Shown piece by piece: positions 33,804 to 43,300 of a stretch of DNA of 64,000 bases. A program made the translations under genes and the position numbers. The DNA is taken from IMG/VR virus record IMGVR_UViG_3300034061_005995, positions 1 to 64,000 of that record; one strand, 5' to 3'. Under the pieces are notes generated by a model. That model worked only from the letters and a program-made list of their open reading frames with translations, had not been told where the DNA came from and did no database searches. Within the stretch, counting starts at the first letter, position 1. Each line of letters begins with the position of its first letter. This DNA is from a virus.

Positions 33804-34916
33804 TCAAATTACGTAAATCTGTCTTGGAAACGCTCTGAATTTCATCGCTTTATTTAATTGTTCAGCGGTCATAGCTTCTTTTTCCATCATTTTTTCAGGT
33901 CTTAATCTTTCTAATCTTAATTTAAGTTCTTCTTCAAGTTTACTTCTTTCATCACGACTTTCAGTTTGTAATGATTGGTAATCCATTGTTATTTCAGTAT
34001 CTGGAGTTTTTAAGTTGCCGCTATATTTACCTCTAACCCTTGCAAGAGTCTCTTTAGATAATGCAATAAACCAGCGTCTCACCCATTGTTGCGCAGGATT
34101 ATTTAAATCTTCCCAAGCTAATTCATCAATTGGCACGTCAGAAGGTAATCTAATAATATCAGGATTCTTTTTCAAACAATCATCTCTGTCGGGCCCATCA
34201 ACATCATAATACCAATACCAAACTTTACCATTATAGAAATTAGCATTTCCAAAATCAAATTTACCACCTGGAGTGTTCATTAAATGAATCATTTTTTTAC
34301 CATCAGGCAGTGCTGTAACACGATATGTTAATTCTGAAGCTAATATTCTTCTTTGAATATTGATTTCTTGCATTCTTAATAACATATCAAAAGCTGGCAT
34401 TAAGAAATATGAGCCCGAATAACCAATTTGTGAATACCCCCCTGGACCACCAAGACCTGGACCACCCATAACGCCAAAAGACCATGGGTCAAATAAAACA
34501 TTTGTTAAACTTGATGGTGTAAACCACAAAAGCTCATTTAATTCACGACCTGCAGGAATTTCATATAATTGTTGATTTCGTTGTAATTGTATAAAATCTT
34601 TTTTAAGTACCCAAGGACCATTTGTTTGTAAACCAACAATTTTAGAATATGCATAACTATATCTTGTTTCATAGTCTAATGAACGAGTAATAAATGCTTT
34701 TGTTAAAGACTGTTCATCTAAATTAAGATTTTGTAAAGATGACCATTGAGATTCAATTAACCAATCTTGAATATATTGTGAATAATCCCCAATAGCAAGT
34801 TCAAGTAACGAATCAAGCATTTCGTCTTCAAGTTCTACGCTTCTGAGAGGTGCCCCAAGTAAATGGCGCACTCTTGTAAATAATTTTGTTCTATGTGGTT
34901 CAGCAATTACACTCAT
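33804..34916 (-). CDS. Putative neck / head-completion protein
   Basis: A 370-residue protein. MSVIAEPHRTKLFTRVRHLLGAPLRSVELEDEMLDSLLELAIGDY opens with the helical pattern of phage connector/adaptor proteins (short helix, L-G-x-P loop, acidic helix). The middle has a Gly/Pro-rich loop (GVMGGPGLGGPGGYSQIG, residues about 150-167), and the end is a charged helix rich in Arg/Glu. This arrangement recalls the gp13-like neck protein of distant T4-like phages; the assignment is inference. The ATG at 34916 follows a TATTTATT motif by three bases; an alternative ATG at 34931 overlaps the SOD stop. Confidence 0.55.
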   Translation of the reverse strand: MSVIAEPHRTKLFTRVRHLLGAPLRSVELEDEMLDSLLELAIGDYSQYIQDWLIESQWSSLQNLNLDEQSLTKAFITRSLDYETRYSYAYSKIVGLQTNGPWVLKKDFIQLQRNQQLYEIPAGRELNELLWFTPSSLTNVLFDPWSFGVMGGPGLGGPGGYSQIGYSGSYFLMPAFDMLLRMQEINIQRRILASELTYRVTALPDGKKMIHLMNTPGGKFDFGNANFYNGKVWYWYYDVDGPDRDDCLKKNPDIIRLPSDVPIDELAWEDLNNPAQQWVRRWFIALSKETLARVRGKYSGNLKTPDTEITMDYQSLQTESRDERSKLEEELKLRLERLRPEKMMEKEAMTAEQLNKAMKFRAFPRQIYVI

Positions 34917-34927
34917 ATAAATAAATA

Positions 34928-35689
34928 TCAAGAATTATATATTTTTTTCAAAGCTTTCATTTCATTTATAGATTTTTGTGTTTTCATTTTATATAATTTT
35001 TCAACAAAATCCCAATTTACAGCTGACCAAAATTTTTTAATATAAATATCACGTTTATTTTGATATTTTAAATAATAAGCATGTTCCCATAAATCCAACC
35101 CTAAAAGTGGATATCCACCACCTTCAATGTCATTCATTAATGGATTATCTTGATTAGGTGTTGACATAACTTTTAATCTATTATTTTTTGTTAAAACTAA
35201 CCATACCCAACCTGAACCAAATCTTTCTTTGGCAACTTCTTCAAATTCTTTTTTAAAGTTTGCCAATGAACCAAACTCTCTTTCAATTTTATTTAAAACT
35301 GTACCTTTAGGTTTTTGAATTGTTGGCGATAACATTTTCCAAAATATTGCATGATTATATGCGCCACCAGCATTATCTCTGATAGTTTTATTAAACTTAG
35401 ATATTGTTGATACTATATTTTCTAATTCAACATCGCCAAAATTTCTTTTATTTAATGCTAAATTAAGTTTCTCGACATAACCTTTATAATGTTTTGTATA
35501 ATGAACTTCCATAGTTTCTGGGTCAATAAATCTTTTTAAGGCCCCATATGAATATGGTAATTTTTCAATACCAATTTTTTTCATTTCGTTTAAGAAAAAT
35601 TTTTTAGATTCTTCTTTTTCATTTTTGATAATCTCACGCTCAATTAGGTGTAACCTATTAACTAAATTTTTCATAACTTTCAAGAACAA
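34928..35689 (-). CDS. Superoxide dismutase, Mn/Fe family (Mn-type features)
   Basis: Converts superoxide to oxygen and hydrogen peroxide. All metal ligands are present: H63 (EVHYTKHY), H113 (AYNHAIFW), D199 and H203 (GLDLWEHAYY). Q180 in the segment STPNQDNPLM and the GG before AYNHAIFW point to the manganese-specific or cambialistic group. The C-terminus KYQNKRDIYIKKFWSAVNWD is standard. At 253 residues it exceeds the usual ~200 because of a charged helical N-terminal extension of ~43 residues, not a signal peptide. A second ATG lies five codons downstream. Located between a neck protein candidate and a helicase gene in a phage, it is an auxiliary metabolic gene. Confidence 0.93.
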   Translation of the reverse strand: MFLKVMKNLVNRLHLIEREIIKNEKEESKKFFLNEMKKIGIEKLPYSYGALKRFIDPETMEVHYTKHYKGYVEKLNLALNKRNFGDVELENIVSTISKFNKTIRDNAGGAYNHAIFWKMLSPTIQKPKGTVLNKIEREFGSLANFKKEFEEVAKERFGSGWVWLVLTKNNRLKVMSTPNQDNPLMNDIEGGGYPLLGLDLWEHAYYLKYQNKRDIYIKKFWSAVNWDFVEKLYKMKTQKSINEMKALKKIYNS

Positions 35690-35699
35690 TTGGTATTAC

Positions 35700-35737
35700 A
35701 TTACGTAATAATTTGATGTTTATTTTTTAAATAAATA
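35700..35737 (-). promoter_or_regulatory. Upstream region of superoxide dismutase
   Basis: On the minus strand, TATTTATT (35737-35730) followed by an A-rich stretch lies 40 bases upstream of the SOD start. A 10-bp palindrome ATTACGTAAT (35700-35709) sits between it and the gene. Together they may form a promoter and operator; inferred from position and symmetry only. Confidence 0.3.
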
Positions 35738-35740
35738 TCA

Positions 35741-37501
35741 TCATTCTTTACTTATTGATTTTAAAATTTGATTAAAAATATCAGGTTCATTAATATTATC
35801 ACCCATAACGGTATCAATCACAACTTTTTTATTTTGTAAAATATCATATATAATACCTTCAATAGTATTTTCAAATATTGGGTAGAATATTGAAACAGAA
35901 TTTTTCTGACCAATACGATATGCCCTATCTTCAGCCTGACTATGGTCAGATGGTACAAATGATAAATCATTCATTATAACAGCCTCTGCAGCAGTTAATG
36001 TAATACCTGCACCTGCAGCTTTTAAGTTACCGATAAATACTTTTATTTTATCGTTATTTTGAAATTCATCAACAGCATTTTGTCTTTTATTTTGATTACA
36101 ACTACCATCAATGTAAACGCATTTCTTACCAAAATGGTTAACAAAATTTTGTAAAGTTGCTGTAAAATTTGTAAAAATAATAACTTTTTTATCTTGTTCT
36201 AAAATATTTTCAGAAATTTCTATTGTATGTTTTATTTTTTCCTCAGCAATTACTTGTCGTACTTTTGCAAGCATTGACAATTTAATACTTAATGATGCAT
36301 TTTCATTTTCTGATTTATTATACCATTCATAATATTCACCCATTAAATTTTCATATAAATAAGATTTTAATCTCAAGTATACAGGTGTAATAATTTTTTC
36401 TGGCAAATCTAAAACTTCAGTTTTAAGTCTTCTTAAGAATTGGTTTGATGTTCTTTCTCGTAATTCATCAAGATTTGATGCCCCATTTAAATTCCAAATT
36501 TTTCTATTTGAGTTTTTTATTTTGAACTGATAACCATCACAATATCTAATAACATAAGCTTTCCAATTTTGTGCAACAGGTGAATCAATTAAATTCAATA
36601 AATTATAATAATTTATTGGCCTTGAGGTCATTGGTGTACCTGTTAATACCCATAGATATTTTGATTTTTTAGCAAATGAATTTACAAGTTTTGTTCTATT
36701 TGCTTGCACATTTTGCAGTGCATGTGCTTCATCTAATATAATTAAATCAAAATTACTTTTTAGTATTAAAGATTCTTCTTCATTATTTGGGTCATAAAAA
36801 TTTTTAACTATGTCATAGTTCATAATTACAAAATCAGCATCTTCATATTTTTTACCTTCACAAACATAAATTGATTTATCGGTATATATTTCAATTTCCT
36901 TTTTCCAATTTAATTTTAATGATGCTGTACAAACAATTAATACTTTTTTAGCATTAATCTCTAAAGCTGAAATGATTGCGGTACTTGTTTTTGCTAACCC
37001 CATATCATCAGCCAAAATAAATTTTCTACAACCAACCAATTTTTCAATAGCTTCTTTTTGGTGTTCCATTGGTGGTCTGCGATTATATTTACTATAATCA
37101 ATTTCAACCTTTTCAACTTTATGTACTTTTATAATAGCAGTTTTTGGTAACCAGAAATCATATAATGTTTCACCACTAAACATTTTTCCCCATATATGAT
37201 AAGCCTTATCTTTTTCTACCAATAATTTTTCAACCCAAATTTCTGTTGGAACTTTAGTTGATAATTTATCTTCAGATAATTTTGTTGCAAAGTATGGGTC
37301 AATATCAACCCATTTTTTAGCAACTTTAGGCTTAACATTCCAATAATTTATTATATATTCTGATTGAGATTTAGTAGGATAAAATTTTTTATTTAATTCT
37401 TGTCTACGTTTAAGATATAGTATATAGTTATTAGAACCTGAATAGGTTTCTAAAATGTTTAATGCTTTTTTTTCAATTATTTCAAAATTTTCCTCTTGCA
37501 T
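35741..37501 (-). CDS. SNF2-family DNA helicase/translocase
   Basis: A 586-residue superfamily 2 ATPase. Q-motif region PPMEHQKEAIEKLV; motif I DDMGLAKT near 165-172; DEAH near 256; LTGTP near 286; second RecA domain with KVIIFTNFTATLQNF, YIDGSCNQNKR, and motif VI QAEDRAYRIGQ near 520. The order and the RIGQ ending place it with SNF2/SMARCAL1-type remodellers, which move on duplex or branched DNA. In phages such proteins act in recombination or replication-fork handling, comparable to T4 UvsW. Walker A has Ala in place of the usual Gly (GLAKT for GLGKT). No nuclease domain is fused. Confidence 0.9.
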   Translation of the reverse strand: MQEENFEIIEKKALNILETYSGSNNYILYLKRRQELNKKFYPTKSQSEYIINYWNVKPKVAKKWVDIDPYFATKLSEDKLSTKVPTEIWVEKLLVEKDKAYHIWGKMFSGETLYDFWLPKTAIIKVHKVEKVEIDYSKYNRRPPMEHQKEAIEKLVGCRKFILADDMGLAKTSTAIISALEINAKKVLIVCTASLKLNWKKEIEIYTDKSIYVCEGKKYEDADFVIMNYDIVKNFYDPNNEEESLILKSNFDLIILDEAHALQNVQANRTKLVNSFAKKSKYLWVLTGTPMTSRPINYYNLLNLIDSPVAQNWKAYVIRYCDGYQFKIKNSNRKIWNLNGASNLDELRERTSNQFLRRLKTEVLDLPEKIITPVYLRLKSYLYENLMGEYYEWYNKSENENASLSIKLSMLAKVRQVIAEEKIKHTIEISENILEQDKKVIIFTNFTATLQNFVNHFGKKCVYIDGSCNQNKRQNAVDEFQNNDKIKVFIGNLKAAGAGITLTAAEAVIMNDLSFVPSDHSQAEDRAYRIGQKNSVSIFYPIFENTIEGIIYDILQNKKVVIDTVMGDNINEPDIFNQILKSISKE

Positions 37502-37550
37502 AAGAATTTTATAAAAAAAATAATAAAAATTAAAAATAAATCAATTATGA

Positions 37551-37558
37551 TATTTATA
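37551..37558 (+). promoter_or_regulatory. TATTTATA motif ahead of the tail module
   Basis: TATTTATA ends four bases before the ATG at 37563, the first gene of the plus-strand tail module. Same motif, orientation and spacing as at 8131 and 43773. Confidence 0.35.
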
Positions 37559-37562
37559 ATGT

Positions 37563-38075
37563 ATGAATAATAAAATACCAATAACAAGATTAGGTAAATT
37601 CTTTGCAGCTGAAGATTTTAATTTAGAAATTGAAATGGGTAAAGAATGGTTACATGGTGATATGAATTTTACTTTAGTTTTATATCGAATTGATAGATAC
37701 AAAACTAAAAATGATGATGTTTACGGTGAAACTTCATCGGATGGTATTAAATTTTTACCTCCTGTAGAATTTAAAGGATTAGTTCAAATAAGTATGCCTG
37801 AAAACAAATATTTAGGTAATAGTAAATTAGAACAAATGGAACCTGGAAATTTGAAAGTATCGGTTTATCAATCTTATTTAGATGCTTTAAATATAGATAT
37901 TTCTTATGGCGATTATATTGGTTATTATGAAACTCAAACAAGAATTAGATATTATGTTGTCAATAACGATGGACGAGTAACTTCTGACAATAAACATACA
38001 TATGGTGGTACAATACCATTTTATAGAACAATTATAGCATCTGCTGTAAATGATAATGAATTTAGAGGTTTATGA
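37563..38075 (+). CDS. Putative head-tail connector/neck protein
   Basis: A 170-residue protein: LGKFFAAEDFNLEIEMGKEWLHGDMNFTLVLYRIDRYKT, then LPPVEFKGLVQIS and YYETQTRIRYYVVNNDGRVTSDNKHTYGG. Alternating strands and its place two to four genes ahead of the tail sheath suggest a neck or tail-completion component (gp14/gp15 neighbourhood in T4), but no motif proves this. It overlaps the metallopeptidase gene by four bases (ATGA). Confidence 0.5.
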   Translation: MNNKIPITRLGKFFAAEDFNLEIEMGKEWLHGDMNFTLVLYRIDRYKTKNDDVYGETSSDGIKFLPPVEFKGLVQISMPENKYLGNSKLEQMEPGNLKVSVYQSYLDALNIDISYGDYIGYYETQTRIRYYVVNNDGRVTSDNKHTYGGTIPFYRTIIASAVNDNEFRGL

Positions 38076-38671
38076 AAATTTTATTAAAAGAACATCAGTA
38101 TAATTTTTTATTAGAACAAATAGTCGGGTTAAATTCTTTTTTACTTATGTTTGGTATGAGATATAACTTAACAGGTAAAAATATTAAAGATTTAGAATTA
38201 CTAATTAAAAATTCTGGGTGTAAAAATATTCAAGTATTAGATATAAAAGGTCCTTTAGGCTATACTTTACATGATAAATTAGTAATTTCTAAAAAATTAT
38301 TAGATAGTGGTAATTTATCATTAGTTTTATTTGTTTTATTTCACGAATTAGCACATTCATTTCAATTTAAAAAGTATGGTGATAATGTTATGTATAAAAT
38401 ATATGATGAAAATTTTGATTTAGATAATGCTGTAAATTTTTTAGTAAATACCGAAATTACAGCTAATAGATTTGCAAGAAAAAAACTTGCACAATTTAAT
38501 TCAAAAAATAAAATTGCGAGCTTTGAAGGTTTAAACCCACATATTGATAAAAATCAGTTAAAACATCAAATAATAAGTTTTAGAAATTATATTAAAGAAA
38601 ATAATATAAAAAATGACAAAAAAATTTCTGAAATGGTATATAATTACATAAAAATGCTTACTGCTTACTAA
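38072..38671 (+). CDS. Putative zinc metallopeptidase (HExxH) with capsid-targeting-like leader
   Basis: A 199-residue protein. The segment VLFHELAHSFQFKKYG near 86-101 has the HExxH zinc signature (HELAH), with a possible third ligand Glu in NTEITANRFARKKL about 35 residues later, as in gluzincins. The N-terminus MKILLKEHQYNFLLEQIV matches the leader pattern hydrophobic-x-Glu-Gln shared by other proteins here. There is no signal peptide. It sits between two structural-module genes, overlapping the first. It may be a virion-packaged protease acting in the host or during assembly; substrate unknown. Confidence 0.7.
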   Translation: MKILLKEHQYNFLLEQIVGLNSFLLMFGMRYNLTGKNIKDLELLIKNSGCKNIQVLDIKGPLGYTLHDKLVISKKLLDSGNLSLVLFVLFHELAHSFQFKKYGDNVMYKIYDENFDLDNAVNFLVNTEITANRFARKKLAQFNSKNKIASFEGLNPHIDKNQLKHQIISFRNYIKENNIKNDKKISEMVYNYIKMLTAY

Positions 38672-38672
38672 T

Positions 38673-39194
38673 ATGATAATCGTTATAAATAACAAACAAT
38701 ATACACTAATTAAAGAAAATATTGATGCAAGCGAAGCACATTCTGAAATTGGGTCAATACAAACAGTAATTGATGGTAAAAGAAATGTTGGGATTTTAAC
38801 TTTTAAAAATAAATCTGATAAGATGTATAAATATATTAAAAAAAGTGATTTAAATACTTTAGAATATTTTAGAGAAGATGGTGATTTAGTTTGTATATTT
38901 TATAATGATGGATTTAAAGATGATGCTGTTGAATTAATGAATATTTCATTAAAGTATAATGGATATTTAAGTGTATATGCTACTGAAGAAGATTCTATTA
39001 GAATTGGTCAAATTTTAGGCTATACAGATAAATCAATAAGTGAATATATTTTAAGAAATAGATATATTAGAAATAATCAAATAACATGCGTGAAATGTGG
39101 ATGGAATTGGATGGCTAATGAGGCTGGTGATGATAAATTTACATGTCATAAATGCGGAACAGATAGTAGTTATATATATAATGGCATTTCCTAA
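38673..39194 (+). CDS. Zinc-ribbon protein with capsid-targeting-like leader
   Basis: A 173-residue protein. Residues 1-20 (MIIVINNKQYTLIKENIDAS) contain the leader pattern I-x-E-N. The middle (20-130) is an alpha/beta domain of unknown type with ATEEDSIRIGQILGYT. The C-terminus is a zinc ribbon: CVKCGWNWMANEAGDDKF then CHKCG (CxxC-x18-CxxC). The preceding gene stops one base before the start, and the following ATG lies inside its last codons. It may bind nucleic acid or protein partners after ejection, or act in assembly; unknown. Confidence 0.6.
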   Translation: MIIVINNKQYTLIKENIDASEAHSEIGSIQTVIDGKRNVGILTFKNKSDKMYKYIKKSDLNTLEYFREDGDLVCIFYNDGFKDDAVELMNISLKYNGYLSVYATEEDSIRIGQILGYTDKSISEYILRNRYIRNNQITCVKCGWNWMANEAGDDKFTCHKCGTDSSYIYNGIS

Positions 39195-40221
39195 AAAAAT
39201 AAAAAAAACCTTTGAATTATCAAATAAAAGAACTTTATATCCAAGAAGAGTTCAATTATTTGATAAAATAAATGAAAAAGGTACATTCTTACCTAAATCA
39301 ATATTACATGCCGATTTAGATAGAGGATTTTTAGATTTTACAAAAAATGAGCTTGAAATAACTACTGATGGTAAAAAAATACCTGTTGTTGATGTAATAA
39401 TAACAACACAAAATTGGTCTCAATTTGTTGAAACAAAAAATTTTCAAGATTTAGATAAAAATATCACACCTCCATTTTTAAGCGTGGTTAGAAATCCTGA
39501 AGTAAAATATGGAACTAATCCTGCATTATTATATACTATACCTGTAAGAAAACAATTTTATTATGTTTCAGTACCAAGTTTTGATGGTAATAGACTAAAT
39601 ACTGATTTATATAAAATACCACAACCAGTACCTGTAGATATCGTATATTCTATTAAAATTGTTTGTAACAGAATGAGAGAACTAAACACTCTTAATAAAA
39701 AAATTTTACAAACATTTTCATCGAGACAAGCATATTGTGTAATTAAAGGTCACTATATACCAATAATTTTAAATAATATTACTGATGAATCCGTAATGGA
39801 TATTGAAAAACGAAAGTATTATATTCAAAGTTATGAATTCATAATGTTAGGGTTTCTAATTGATGAAGAAGAATTTGAAATTGTTCCAACAGTTGAAAGA
39901 GTTTTTCAGATTTTTGAAACTGAAGATAGGGAAAGAAAAGCAACATTACCTTATAAATTAGAAAACCCAGATACATATCCTGTTAATATAGAATTTATTG
40001 ATGAAAATACAACAGTAATAAGAAGATTTTATGAGACTGTTGATTTAAAACTTGTATCAACAAATAATATTTCAACATTTGATGTTTATATTAATGGTCT
40101 ATACTATGGAACAAATATTACCAAAATACAAGTTAATGGTGGGGAATTATTAAAATTTGAAGTTGTAAAAATTAATCAAAATCAGACATCGAATATTTTA
40201 TTTGATTCGGTTTTAGTTTGA
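39181..40221 (+). CDS. Putative tail terminator/completion protein
   Basis: A 346-residue protein; the ATG at 39181 (MAFPKKIKKTFELSNKRTLY) is preferred over an upstream in-frame start inside the previous gene. The region VPVDIVYSIKIVCNRMRELNTLNKKILQTF, then QAYCVIKGHYIPIIL and YYIQSYEFIMLGFLIDEEEFE, looks like the core of tail-terminator-type proteins, which cap the tail tube. It directly precedes the sheath gene, as gp15 and neighbours do near gp18 in T4. The C-terminal 80 residues are a beta-sandwich-like extension. Inference from pattern and position. Confidence 0.55.
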   Translation: MAFPKKIKKTFELSNKRTLYPRRVQLFDKINEKGTFLPKSILHADLDRGFLDFTKNELEITTDGKKIPVVDVIITTQNWSQFVETKNFQDLDKNITPPFLSVVRNPEVKYGTNPALLYTIPVRKQFYYVSVPSFDGNRLNTDLYKIPQPVPVDIVYSIKIVCNRMRELNTLNKKILQTFSSRQAYCVIKGHYIPIILNNITDESVMDIEKRKYYIQSYEFIMLGFLIDEEEFEIVPTVERVFQIFETEDRERKATLPYKLENPDTYPVNIEFIDENTTVIRRFYETVDLKLVSTNNISTFDVYINGLYYGTNITKIQVNGGELLKFEVVKINQNQTSNILFDSVLV

Positions 40222-40276
40222 ACCTTTTAAAATAAAAATTTATTTTAATAAGTAAAGTTTTTTGAATTTATTCTAA

Positions 40277-40298
40277 TATTTATATTAGAGTATTTATA
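40277..40298 (+). promoter_or_regulatory. Paired TATTTATA motifs upstream of the tail sheath gene
   Basis: Two copies, 40277-40284 and 40291-40298, 14 bases apart and about 77-97 bases ahead of the sheath ATG. The sheath is among the most abundant tail proteins, so a doubled strong late promoter would make sense. The 153-base gap otherwise holds only AT-rich DNA. Confidence 0.4.
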
Positions 40299-40374
40299 AT
40301 CTTAATTATTAAATACGATAAAATAAATAATAATGTTTAAATAACTAACATAAAATAATAAATTTAAAAAACTA

Positions 40375-43300
40375 ATGGCAACTAACAGTAAAATTTTCGT
40401 TTCACCAGGTGTTTATACTTCTGAAAGAGATTTAAGTTTTGTTACTCAAAGTGTTGGTGTTACAACATTGGGCATTGTTGGAGAAACCTTAAAAGGTCCA
40501 GCATTTGAACCAATATTCATCAGCAATTTCGACGAATTTGAAACTTATTTCGGTGGTACTAATCCTGAAAAATTCATTAACACACAAATTCCTAAATATG
40601 AAGCAGCATATATTGCTAAATCATATTTACAACAATCAAATCAATTATTTGTAACCAGAGTTCTTGGATTGTCTGGTTACGATGCTGGACCTTCTTGGTC
40701 AATAACAACAATCGCTAACGTGGATAGTTCAACTGTAGGATTTGACCAAATTTGTACATCTGTACCTAATTATACAGCAAGTACTTGTGATTTACTATGT
40801 ACGGCTCAAACATTATCATTTAATGTTACATTTACAGGTTGTTCAAATTCTGATGGTAGTATAACTTTTACAACATCGTTCCCAGATGAAATTCAAAACA
40901 TTTTGAATTCCCAATATACACAATTTGATGGTAATATTTCAACGTTATCTTCAGATATTAAAAACCAGTTATTATCAATATTTGCACAACCAAGTTTAAG
41001 TGCAAGTTCAATATCTTATTGGGGAACAATTTCAGAAACTGATTATAATATATTAAATCCTGTATTTACATCTTCAACAAATGTATTTGGAGTATCTAAT
41101 GTAAATTATGCGGAAGCTGATTTAGCATCATCATTAAATGATTCTTGGTATTATGCATTATTTAATAATTATAATGCAAACAGTTATTCAGGATTTTCAT
41201 TTTGGACAGTTGTTAACGCATTGACTATGTTACCAAAAACAGCAGTAACTACGACAACAACTACAGTTCCAGTAACAACAACAACGACAACAAATCCTTG
41301 TTCTACAACAACTACTACATTACCTGTAACAACAACTACTACAACAGAACCTGATTGTTTTTCAGGAAGTGTTCATGGTAAAATATATTATTATACTGGT
41401 ACATCGTATAGTAATTTTAATAATATTGTTGTTGCAACATTAAGGTCAAGAGGTGTATCAAATTTTGATTCATCAACCAATGGGCCAGTTTATGAAATTT
41501 CAAATTTAAATTCTGTAAATTTAGATTTTAGTGGTTCATATTCTGCAGTATTAAATAATCCTTTTGCACCATTTGCAATAAATGTTACTAATGATACTGG
41601 TAAAAACTTTATTTTCAAAACATCATTACAACCTTCTGATTCAAATTATATTTCAAAAGTATTTGGATTATCAAATTTTGGTAAATCAAAAAATGAAGTT
41701 CCACTTTTCTTAGAAGAAAGATTCCAATCAATGCTTTTATGGGCTTGGAGAAAAGGTTACATTAGAGGTCTTCGTCCAGAGTTAGTTGCACTTAATAGTG
41801 CAAGAAGTGAAGACCCTTCATCAATAGCATATTATGCTGAAAAATATCAAACACCAGAAACTCCATGGTTAGTATCAGAATTACGTGGTAATAATGTTTA
41901 TAAATTATTTAAATTTATATCAATTGCTGATGGTAATAGTGCAAATAATCAAATAAAAATTTCAATTGGTAATATTTCATTTTCAAATAGAACTTTTGAT
42001 GTTTTTATTAGAGATTTTTACGATACTGATGATGCACCACAAATTTTAGAGAAATTTACTAATTGTGGTATGGACCCGTCACAAAATAATTTTATTGGTG
42101 TTAAAATTGGTACAAGTGATGGTGAATACTCATTAAATTCTAAATTTGTAATGGTTGAATTAAATGAGGATTCTCCAGTTGATGCATTACCTTGTGGTTT
42201 CGAAGGATATAAGTTTAGATTATATGATAATGTAAACTCACCATTCCCAATTTATAAAACTAAATATAATTTTCCTGGTGAAGTTGTTTATAATCCACCG
42301 TTTGGTAATGTAAATGGTTCAGATAATGTTATTAGAAGTTCTGGTGATAATATTAGAAGAACTTATCTTGGCTTATCAAATACTGTTGGTTACGATTTAG
42401 ATATGTTCCAATATTTTGGTAAACAAAATATTGGAACCATGTGTTCACCATCACTACAAGATTGGGCATATTTATCTAAAGGTTTCCATATGGATTCTGG
42501 TGCAACTGTTGTTACAATTCCTGATGGTTATACAACATCTGGAACTACAGCTTTTGAAGTAGGTTCTGCTGAATTTAGAAGTGAACCACAAAATCAAACA
42601 AATCCTTACTATCGTTTATTTGCAAGAAAATACACATTATTTGTTGCTGGAGGATTTGATGGCTGGGATGTATATCGTGAATATAGAACAAATGGCGATA
42701 GATTTCAATTAGGAGCTTCAGGTTATCTTGCAGGAGCTTGTGCCGATGATAGATATCCTAATGCAACGGGAGATGGTTTATTTGCAAGAATAACTGTTGG
42801 TGATAATACTCAAGATTGGGCAAATACAGATTACTATGCATATCTATTAGGACAAAAAACTTTTGCAAATCCTGAAGCTGTAAATATTAACGTGTTTACA
42901 ACGCCAGGTATTGATTATGTAAATAACAGTAACTTGGTTGAAGCAGCTATAGATATGATTGAAAATGATAGAGCCGATTCTTTATATATTTGTACAACAC
43001 CAGATTTTAACATGTTTACACCAAATACTACAAATGAAAGTGATTTTATATATCCACAAGAAGCTGTTGACAATTTGGAAACAACTGGTATTGACTCAAA
43101 CTATACAGCAACATATTATCCTTGGGTTTTAACAAGAGATACTGTAAATAATACACAAATTTACATTCCTGCAACTGCTGAAGTTAGTAGAAACTTAGCA
43201 TTAACAGATAATATTGCCTTTCCATGGTTTGCTTCAGCAGGTTATACAAGAGGCTTAGTTAATTCTGTTAAGGCAAGAAGAAAACTTACTCAAGAAGATA

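Noticed and set aside
40227-40248. AT-only inverted repeat after the tail-completion gene (TTAAAATAAA/TTTATTTTAA)
   Set aside because: Loop is only two bases, no G-C pairs and no adjacent U-run; expected by chance in such DNA.
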